Source: Gammaproteobacteria bacterium (lineage in GTDB: Bacteria > Pseudomonadota > Gammaproteobacteria > Pseudomonadales > Azotimanducaceae). Taken from it: a stretch of DNA of 5,714 bases. Positions 1 through 5,083 of this stretch are shown one piece after another. The DNA lies in contig JAPOYW010000278.1 in the NCBI GenBank assembly GCA_026706425.1, positions 1-5,714 of the forward strand, written 5' to 3'. The translations under genes were made by a program, and so were the position numbers. Position 1 is the first letter of the stretch. Every line of letters begins with the position of its first letter. The notes beneath the pieces are model-generated. The model saw only the letters and a list, made by a program, of their open reading frames with translations, was not told the origin of the DNA and made no database searches.

Positions 1-1971
1 CCGCCCCAGTGGTCGGTAGCCGGACCCGGTCGGCAGCCCCGGAGTGAAGGCATGACAACGACTCACCGTTTTCGGCCTAGCTCGCCCGTCCAGGAAGTGG
101 CGCTGTTCGCATCGGACTTCGAAAGGAGAGCGGTCGACGTGCAGGGCATTGAACTGGAATTGCTCGTCACGGCGGAGCACTTGCCCAATCTCTACTACTA
201 CGCCGAGGCTGGCGACGAGATCACGAAACGGCTGACCGAGATGTTTGCCCGACTTGCTAGTGCGGGTCTTCAGTACCCAGAACGCGCCTTGAGCCTCGTC
301 GAGGTACCGTTGTCACTACGAACCTACCGTGGCGGCTGGCGACTGGACGCACTGCGAGCGCCGGGTACGCTTGTGCTGCGCGAAGAGGGTCTGCCGACCG
401 CGCGCACCGGCTACTACGACCGGTTCATGACGACCGACGACCGCCTCGATCAGATCACGAACGGCCTCATCATCCAATTCCTCAACGACTGGAGCGGCGG
501 CAATGTCTTCCAGGGTCTGGCAGGCAATCTGCTTTCCTCGTCGAGCCCCCATGGTGTTGGCGCCGTAGCCCTGGATGCCATCACGCGCGACCTGGCGTAC
601 CGTACGTTGAATCCTTGGGGCTCGGACCGTTCCGTGTGGTTCAGCGCACACGCGTACGACGCCAGTACTTACTTCGGCGCTTCGCTTTGGGAGTCGATCA
701 CGGGTATTGCGTCGGGCCGCTTCGGGTCTACGGCTTTGCGCATGACGCAGCACGCCGGGGCATGGGACGATGCCAGGACCACGTCGCTGACGCAGGTCAG
801 TGGACAAATCGATTCCCATCGCGCGTTCAGTCTGTTGTCACTGAAGGGAAACGCCATGGAAGGCGTTATCCTGGGGGCGGCAGGGTTGGACGGAACGGCG
901 ACGTTCCTCGGGGAATTGCGTCGCCGCTATGCGGGCAGATCCTTTACGGTTGACGGCTTCCTGGCGGTGGCGGAACAAGCCCAGGCTGGTCTTGGTGACG
1001 TCGTCGACGAGTGGATGCGTCAATCCGGGCTCCCGGGATTTCTGGCATCTCCCGCCGAAGTCGTCCGCCTAGCGGATGACGAGGCTGGAAAGCCGCGCTA
1101 CCAGGTGATCGTGCACGTCTACAACGGAGAGCCGGTGGTTGGCTGGCTGCAACTCGCCCGGTACGACATGTGGGGCGAGGGCGAGGCGGTCCGTGTACCG
1201 GGGAACTCGTCGGTCGAGATCGGCAGGATCTACGACGCGCCACCCAACCAACTCTGGCTGATCCCCTACTTGTCCTTGAACCGTCGGGAGATCCGACTCG
1301 TGCTGGCCGACCCGGAACCTCGACTGTCGGCAGATACAGTCGGTTTCGTTGGAACAAGGCCGAGTACCTGGGTTCCCCCCAAGGTCGACGGCATCGTCGT
1401 CGACGACCTCGACCCCGGGTTTACGTGGCAGAGTTCGCCCACGCGTGCGAGTCGTTGGAGCCTGATTGACCGTTATCGTAGCGGGTCGAAGACTCTCGAC
1501 CACGGGCTACCGGATCGAGCGCGCGAGGCAGGGTCTTGGGTTCGCAGGAGTGTCCGATCCGGTTGGGGCGAGTACCGCAGGACGGTGGCATGGGCAGAGT
1601 CTGGCGATGGTGACAACCGGGTCTTCTTCACCGTCGAACTTGCCCCTGGCCGATGGCGCTTGGATTACTACCTGCCGGAGCGGCGCATCCCAGGGAGGTG
1701 GGAAGGCGATAGGGAACGAATCATGTACCCGCGGTTGGGCTCCATGGAGATGAGATTGAGGGCATTCGAAAACGCCGAATTTGTGCCGGGGACTTCCCGA
1801 AAGCCCGGGCGGGAATGGCACCTCGACTTCGACGCAGCCCTTGGCGAAACCGGCTGGAACAAGCTTGGCGAGTTCGACCTTCCGGGCGGTGAGGTTCGGC
1901 TTGAGATATCGAATCGCACAACCGGAGAAGTGGTCGTCGCCGATGCAGTTCGTTGGCGCCGGGCCGACTAG
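1..1971 (+). CDS. M1 aminopeptidase-like protein with C-terminal golvesin-type domain, 5' end outside window
   Basis: The first ATG is at base 52, but the same frame is open from base 1 (17 codons, including WSVAGPGR) with no stop and no convincing ribosome site, so I read this as the 3' part of a larger gene. Numbering from that ATG, residues 12-330 resemble the M1 aminopeptidase-like module found fused to ABC-2 type permeases: VEVP at 83-86, APGTLVLREEG at 103-113, LSLKGNAMEGV at 262-271, and the helical end with EWMRQSGLPGF at 320-330. A beta-rich stretch follows (about 348-420). Residues 447-636 look like a golvesin/Xly carbohydrate-binding-like domain, opening with VDDLDPGF and ending with GWNKLGEF, LEISNRTTGEVVVADAVRW. 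No HExxH or NExxA zinc motif is present anywhere in the visible protein, so the module is probably not an active peptidase. A membrane-bound permease half upstream is inference from the family. No terminator is visible after the TAG stop at 1969-1971. The domain family call is moderately sure; the biological role is unknown. Confidence 0.7.
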   Translation, partial: PPQWSVAGPGRQPRSEGMTTTHRFRPSSPVQEVALFASDFERRAVDVQGIELELLVTAEHLPNLYYYAEAGDEITKRLTEMFARLASAGLQYPERALSLVEVPLSLRTYRGGWRLDALRAPGTLVLREEGLPTARTGYYDRFMTTDDRLDQITNGLIIQFLNDWSGGNVFQGLAGNLLSSSSPHGVGAVALDAITRDLAYRTLNPWGSDRSVWFSAHAYDASTYFGASLWESITGIASGRFGSTALRMTQHAGAWDDARTTSLTQVSGQIDSHRAFSLLSLKGNAMEGVILGAAGLDGTATFLGELRRRYAGRSFTVDGFLAVAEQAQAGLGDVVDEWMRQSGLPGFLASPAEVVRLADDEAGKPRYQVIVHVYNGEPVVGWLQLARYDMWGEGEAVRVPGNSSVEIGRIYDAPPNQLWLIPYLSLNRREIRLVLADPEPRLSADTVGFVGTRPSTWVPPKVDGIVVDDLDPGFTWQSSPTRASRWSLIDRYRSGSKTLDHGLPDRAREAGSWVRRSVRSGWGEYRRTVAWAESGDGDNRVFFTVELAPGRWRLDYYLPERRIPGRWEGDRERIMYPRLGSMEMRLRAFENAEFVPGTSRKPGREWHLDFDAALGETGWNKLGEFDLPGGEVRLEISNRTTGEVVVADAVRWRRAD

Positions 1972-1985
1972 TAGTCAACCGGCCT

Positions 1986-2001
1986 TTGACATCGTTGTCA
2001 A
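1986..2001. promoter_or_regulatory. LacI/GalR-type operator, upstream copy (imperfect palindrome)
   Basis: TTGACATCGTTGTCAA has perfect 6-bp arms (TTGACA and TGTCAA) around a 4-base centre TCGT. It sits 15 bp past the stop of the upstream gene and about 88 bp before the receptor start. The CG-centred even palindrome is the usual form of LacI/GalR-family operators. The left arm is also a perfect -35 hexamer; 17 bases downstream lies a weak TACAGG (2009-2014), so the operator may overlap a promoter. No regulator gene is in the window. Confidence 0.55.
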
Positions 2002-2020
2002 CATCAGTTACAGGGCGCTT

Positions 2021-2034
2021 TGACAACGTTGTCA
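2021..2034. promoter_or_regulatory. LacI/GalR-type operator, downstream copy (perfect 14-bp palindrome)
   Basis: TGACAACGTTGTCA is a perfect 14-bp inverted repeat with a central CG, matching the general form of LacI-family operators (TG..AACGTT..CA). It shares TTGACA..CGTTGTCA with the copy 34 bp upstream, centre to centre. It lies 54 bp before the ATG at 2089. If transcription starts from the TTGACA in the upstream copy, this site would cover the start point and suit repression; that placement is inference because no strong -10 is visible. Confidence 0.65.
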
Positions 2035-2088
2035 TCACGGCGCAAACGTCCGTGATGGATTCTTTGGGGCACAGTAGTGGGGATCCGC

Positions 2089-2853
2089 ATGCCTAGGGAA
2101 GTCTTCAAGAAAACGCCGCTCGCGGCCGCCGTTTCGCTTGCCATCGCCAGTAGTGCCGCTTCGGCGCAGGAAGCGGAACAGGCGAGCCAAGCCGGGCCCA
2201 TCGAAGAGGTCGTGGTCGTGGGGATCCGCCAGAGCCTGAAGAAGTCGATGGATCTGAAGCGGAACCGCGACGGGATCGTCGATGCGATCACCGCGGAGGA
2301 CATCGGCGACTTCCCGGACAGCAACCTCGCGGAGTCTCTGCAGCGCATCACCGGCGTGTCCATCGACAGGGAACGCGGGGAGGGTGCGCGGGTCACGGTT
2401 CGCGGCTTTGGACCGGACTTCAACCTCGTATTGTTGAACGGTCGCCAGATGCCGACGAGCAGCGGCCTTGGGCGGTCCTTCGACTTCGGCAATCTGGCCT
2501 CGGAAGGCATCGCCGCGGTGGAGGTCTACAAAACCGGTACGACCGACGTGCCGACGGGGGGCATCGGTGCCACCCTGAACATCCGCACGACCGGACCGCT
2601 CGAAGCGCCCGGCATGAATTTCACGGCGGCGGGCAGCGGACTTCACGATACCTCGACGGAAGACGGCGGCGCATTGACGCCCGAGATCTCGGCGCTGTTC
2701 TCGAACACGTTTGCCGACGACACCGTCGGCATTGCCTTGAGTGTCGTACGCCAGGACCGCAACAACGGCGCAAACACCGCGAGCGTTGGCGGCTGGCGTA
2801 CCTTCCCCGGCGAGGTGGACAATTGCCCAGCGTCGACTTCAAGATCGACCTGA
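2089..2853 (+). CDS. TonB-dependent receptor, N-terminal fragment (signal peptide, TonB box, plug)
   Basis: I choose ATG 2089, preceded at 6 nt by GGGG (2079-2082); a GTG at 2077 in the same frame is the alternative and would add four residues. Residues 1-26 form a signal peptide: basic KK at 7-8, a hydrophobic run, and ASA before Q27. The TonB box EEVVVVG is at 39-45. The plug domain follows: DAITAEDIGDFPDSNLAESL at 65-84, RITGVSIDRE at 86-95, VTVRGFGPDFN at 102-112, LLNGRQMP at 115-122, VEVYKTGTTDVPTGGIGATL at 144-163. First barrel strands run to about N245. After base 2823 the reading frame leaves the receptor sequence and the last nine residues (CPASTSRST, then TGA at 2851-2853) are not family-like. 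The plug and export signal could still be made, but with no barrel. In the intact family the substrate is often a glycan, siderophore or other large nutrient; it cannot be read from this fragment. Confidence 0.85.
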   Translation: MPREVFKKTPLAAAVSLAIASSAASAQEAEQASQAGPIEEVVVVGIRQSLKKSMDLKRNRDGIVDAITAEDIGDFPDSNLAESLQRITGVSIDRERGEGARVTVRGFGPDFNLVLLNGRQMPTSSGLGRSFDFGNLASEGIAAVEVYKTGTTDVPTGGIGATLNIRTTGPLEAPGMNFTAAGSGLHDTSTEDGGALTPEISALFSNTFADDTVGIALSVVRQDRNNGANTASVGGWRTFPGEVDNCPASTSRST

Positions 2854-2903
2854 CGGACAGCCTGGTCGGCCGGTTCTCCTACAGCTCGACCCTGACTAGA
2901 CCA
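2823..2903 (+). pseudogene. TonB-dependent receptor, isolated mid/late barrel piece
   Basis: In the third frame this reads LPSVDFKIDLTDSLVGRFSY followed by SSTLTRP, 27 residues that match the strand region normally found some 600-700 residues into such receptors. It begins one base out of step with the upstream piece: AAT (last family codon upstream) and TTG (first codon here) share the T at 2823, so a single extra T would join the two frames. Past base 2903 the frame continues as non-family sequence to a TGA at 2973-2975. No start codon or ribosome site belongs to it. Confidence 0.7.
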
Positions 2904-2905
2904 GG

Positions 2906-3424
2906 GTCCAAGGCCGTGATCCGGCAGCGCCGTTCAATCTCACGATACCCATCAACATCGAACAGGCCACGATGAAGGGCTGGGAGGTGGTCGCGCAGCA
3001 CAACTTCGGCGAGAGCGGGTTCGGCGTCATTGCCAATGCCACGATCGTCGATGCGGACGTGGGATACGACAACTTCAGCCTGGCCCAGCAGTTCGTGCTG
3101 ACGGGCTTGAGCGATTCGGCGAACCTGATTGCGTTCTACGACAAGAACGGCATCAGCGTCCGCGTGGCCTACAACTGGCGTGATGATTTCCTCGCCGGCA
3201 CCGGGCAGAACAACGTCGGCGCCGGACCGCCGACCCATGTGGCCGCCTACCAGCAGGTGGACATGAGCGCCAGCTATTGGTTTACGGACAACATGCAGGT
3301 GTACGTCGACATGCTGAACGTCACCGACGAGACGACGCACGTCTACGGTCGCCACCCCCTGCAGACCCTGTTCGCCGGACAGGCGGGTCCACGCTACAAC
3401 ATCGGGTTCAGGTACAAGCTCTAG
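2906..3424 (+). CDS. TonB-dependent receptor, C-terminal barrel fragment
   Basis: Frame two is closed by a TAG at 2897-2899 and then open to the TAG at 3422-3424. Family-like sequence begins near base 2918 (DPAAPFNLTIPINIEQATMK) and continues through KGWEVVAQHNFGESGFGV, LTGLSDSANLIAFYDKNGIS, VRVAYNWRDDFLAG, YQQVDMSASYWFTDNMQV, LNVTDETTHVYGR and the terminal strand YNIGFRYKL. These are the last barrel strands of the TIGR01782-type receptor. The only ATG that would give an open product, 2972, lies inside a barrel strand without a ribosome site, so independent translation is unlikely. The protein ends in Leu rather than the aromatic residue that most outer-membrane barrels use for BAM recognition, a minor oddity. 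Confidence 0.8.
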   Translation, partial: VQGRDPAAPFNLTIPINIEQATMKGWEVVAQHNFGESGFGVIANATIVDADVGYDNFSLAQQFVLTGLSDSANLIAFYDKNGISVRVAYNWRDDFLAGTGQNNVGAGPPTHVAAYQQVDMSASYWFTDNMQVYVDMLNVTDETTHVYGRHPLQTLFAGQAGPRYNIGFRYKL

Positions 3425-3436
3425 GTATCCCCTCTC

Positions 3437-3465
3437 CGGCTGCACTTCGGTGCAGCCGTTTTTTT
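3437..3465 (+). terminator. Rho-independent terminator after the receptor gene
   Basis: CGGCTGCAC and GTGCAGCCG form a perfect 9-bp stem around a TTCG tetraloop, followed directly by seven T (3459-3465). It starts 12 bp after the receptor stop. It separates the receptor unit from the halogenase-SapC unit, which then needs read-through or its own promoter; TATCAT at 3468-3473 is a 5/6 match to a -10 box but no -35 is visible at the right distance. Confidence 0.93.
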
Positions 3466-3517
3466 CGTATCATCGGTGCGATTTCGCAATGCTCGCCGTC
3501 ATGGCGCGAGCGGCTGA

Positions 3518-5083
3518 ATGGCGATGAACCGCGCAATCCGGAAGGTCGTAATCGTCGGCGGTGGCACGGCAGGCTGGATTACGGCCAACGTCGTCGCCGC
3601 CGAGTGTCGACGAACTCGCCGCGAGGTGTCCCTAGTCGAGTCGCCGGATGTCCCGACGATCGGCGTCGGCGAAGGCACATGGCCGTCGATGCGCATGACG
3701 CTGCGGCGTATGGGGCTCTCGGAAGCCGAGTTCGTCCGAACGTGTGATGCGAGCTTCAAGCAGGGCACGCGCTTCTACGGCTGGTCGGGTCGGCGGGAGC
3801 GGGATGAGTACTGCCACCCGTTCAGCCTGCCGGTCGAATACGCGAGTCTGAATCCAGCCACGTATTGGCTGGCCTCTGGGTCGGAAACGCCGTTCGCCGA
3901 ATTCGTGACGCCGCAGGCCAGGTTGATCGAACTAGGCTTGGCGCCCAAGCAGGCCACGACGCCGGAATACGCGTTCGCGTTCAACTACGCCTACCATCTC
4001 GATGCGGGCCGATTCGCCTCGTTGCTTAAGCAAAAGGCCGTGGGCACCGGTGTGGCCTACATCGTCGGCAATGTCGAACGTATAGATCCAGCACCGGACG
4101 GCGACATCGCTGCCGTAGTACTTGACACGGGCGAACGCCTCGAAGGCGATCTGTTCGTCGATTGCACGGGCCAACGCGCGTTGTTGATCGGTGGTCACTA
4201 CGGCGTGCGATTGGTTTCTGTTAGGGATTGGCTGTTCAATGATCGGGCCATCGCGGTGCAGGTTCCCTATGGGCGCCCCGATGCGCCAATCGCGTCGGCG
4301 ACGTATGCGACAGCACAATCGGCGGGCTGGGTCTGGGATATCGGCCTGCAGACCAGGCGAGGCGTGGGCTACGTGCACTCGAGTGCGCATGTCGACGACG
4401 ACAAGGCGCATGGGACGTTGCAGGACTATGTCGAGCGAACGTCGCCGGGAATTGACGTCGGCACGCTGTCGTACCGGACGATACCGTTCGAACCCGGTTA
4501 CCGTGCGGTGTTCTGGCACAGGAACTGCGTCGCGGTCGGGTTGTCCGCAGGTTTCGTCGAACCTCTGGAGGCATCGGCGCTGGCGCTGATCGAACAGTCG
4601 GCGGCCATGGTCGCGGCCCAGTTGCCCCATGACCGTCACATCATGGAAGTCGTCGCCAAGCGCTTCAACTCGAAGATGCACCATCACTGGGAGCGAATCG
4701 TCGAATTCCTGAAACTGCACTACGTCACAAGCGTCCGGACGGACGAGTACTGGCGCGACAACCGAGAACTCTCGTCGTGTCCGGAGAGTTTGCGCGACAA
4801 ACTGACCATGTGGCAGCAGCAAACGCCTTGGCACGATGACGCACCGCGTGTCGACGAGTTGTTCCCTTCGGCGAGCTACCAGTACGTACTCTACGGGATG
4901 GGTTTCGCCCCGAAGTTCGAGGTCCGAAACACGTCGTCCTCGGACGAGTCGCGCAGCCGGGCGGATCGCCTGTTCCATGACATCCGTTCGAAGTCGGAAC
5001 GCCTCGCGAAGGTGCTGCCGGACAATCGGTCACTATTGTGTGGCATCGTCGGGCACCCAACGGAGCGAGAAAACCGTGGCTGA
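3518..5083 (+). CDS. Flavin-dependent halogenase, tryptophan-halogenase family
   Basis: An intact protein of 521 residues, close to the size of PrnA/RebH-type enzymes (about 500-540). These use FADH2, oxygen and halide to make hypohalous acid, which a lysine carries to the substrate. Visible motifs: the Rossmann FAD site VVIVGGGTAGW (10-20), GVGEGTWP (49-56), the catalytic-lysine segment SFKQGTRFYGW with K81, WVWDIG (271-276) at the position of the family's WxWxIP, VDCTGQR (214-220), and GLSAGFVEPLEASA (341-354) with E351 at the catalytic-glutamate position. Departures: Gly replaces the Pro of WxWxIP, and EASA replaces the EST-G of PrnA where Thr and Gly bind chloride. I believe variants of this kind occur in the branch linked to TonB receptors. 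The true substrate is unknown and need not be free tryptophan. The ATG at 3524 (MNRAIRK) is an equally good start; neither has a strong ribosome site. The gene follows the terminator at 3437-3465 and overlaps the next gene by 8 nt, so the two are probably co-transcribed. Confidence 0.92.
   Translation: MAMNRAIRKVVIVGGGTAGWITANVVAAECRRTRREVSLVESPDVPTIGVGEGTWPSMRMTLRRMGLSEAEFVRTCDASFKQGTRFYGWSGRRERDEYCHPFSLPVEYASLNPATYWLASGSETPFAEFVTPQARLIELGLAPKQATTPEYAFAFNYAYHLDAGRFASLLKQKAVGTGVAYIVGNVERIDPAPDGDIAAVVLDTGERLEGDLFVDCTGQRALLIGGHYGVRLVSVRDWLFNDRAIAVQVPYGRPDAPIASATYATAQSAGWVWDIGLQTRRGVGYVHSSAHVDDDKAHGTLQDYVERTSPGIDVGTLSYRTIPFEPGYRAVFWHRNCVAVGLSAGFVEPLEASALALIEQSAAMVAAQLPHDRHIMEVVAKRFNSKMHHHWERIVEFLKLHYVTSVRTDEYWRDNRELSSCPESLRDKLTMWQQQTPWHDDAPRVDELFPSASYQYVLYGMGFAPKFEVRNTSSSDESRSRADRLFHDIRSKSERLAKVLPDNRSLLCGIVGHPTERENRG
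5062..5065 (+). promoter_or_regulatory. Ribosome binding site of the SapC-family gene
   Basis: GGAG lies 10 nt before the GTG at 5076, inside the last codons of the halogenase gene. It supports GTG as the start: the next in-frame ATG is far downstream, inside conserved SapC sequence. Confidence 0.55.

Larger units (their letters stand above)
2089..3424 (+). pseudogene. TonB-dependent receptor gene with two internal deletions and two frame changes
   Basis: Three collinear pieces of one receptor of the Xanthomonas/Caulobacter type (TIGR01782-like) follow each other in three different frames: the N-terminal part to base 2823, a 27-residue barrel piece at 2823-2903, and the C-terminal barrel to the TAG at 3422-3424. 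Together they encode about 440 residues, whereas intact members usually have roughly 850-1000. The missing parts are most of the beta-barrel between the early strands and the LPSVDFKIDL strand, and about 100 residues between STLTRP and PFNLTIPINIEQ. Order and strand are preserved, which argues for deletions within one gene rather than insertion of foreign DNA. A real decayed gene and an assembly or read artefact both fit. As it stands it cannot make a working outer-membrane barrel. Confidence 0.8.

Noticed and set aside
1384..1414. Cluster of GTCGAC/GTCGTC repeats and small palindromes
   Set aside because: It encodes the conserved VDGIVVDDLDP segment of the golvesin-type domain; repeated Val and Asp codons explain the pattern.
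2077..2229. Exact 12-bp repeat GTGGGGATCCGC at 2077-2088 and 2218-2229
   Set aside because: The second copy codes for VGIR in the conserved TonB-box region and the first lies over the start region; with no longer homology around it, chance is the simplest reading.
2035..2646. Minus-strand reading frame (203 codons) opposite the receptor plug region
   Set aside because: The plus strand here encodes unmistakable signal peptide, TonB box and plug motifs; the antisense product is Arg-rich with no domain.
2823..3424. A mobile element inserted in the receptor gene as the cause of its break
   Set aside because: The sequence between the pieces is itself receptor sequence in correct order; no foreign DNA is present, so deletion fits better than insertion.
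3932..4978. Long open reading frame on the minus strand (348 codons) opposite the halogenase gene
   Set aside because: It is fully antisense to a well-conserved gene, its protein is rich in Arg and Val as expected from GC-rich codon shadow, and shows no recognisable domain or ribosome site.
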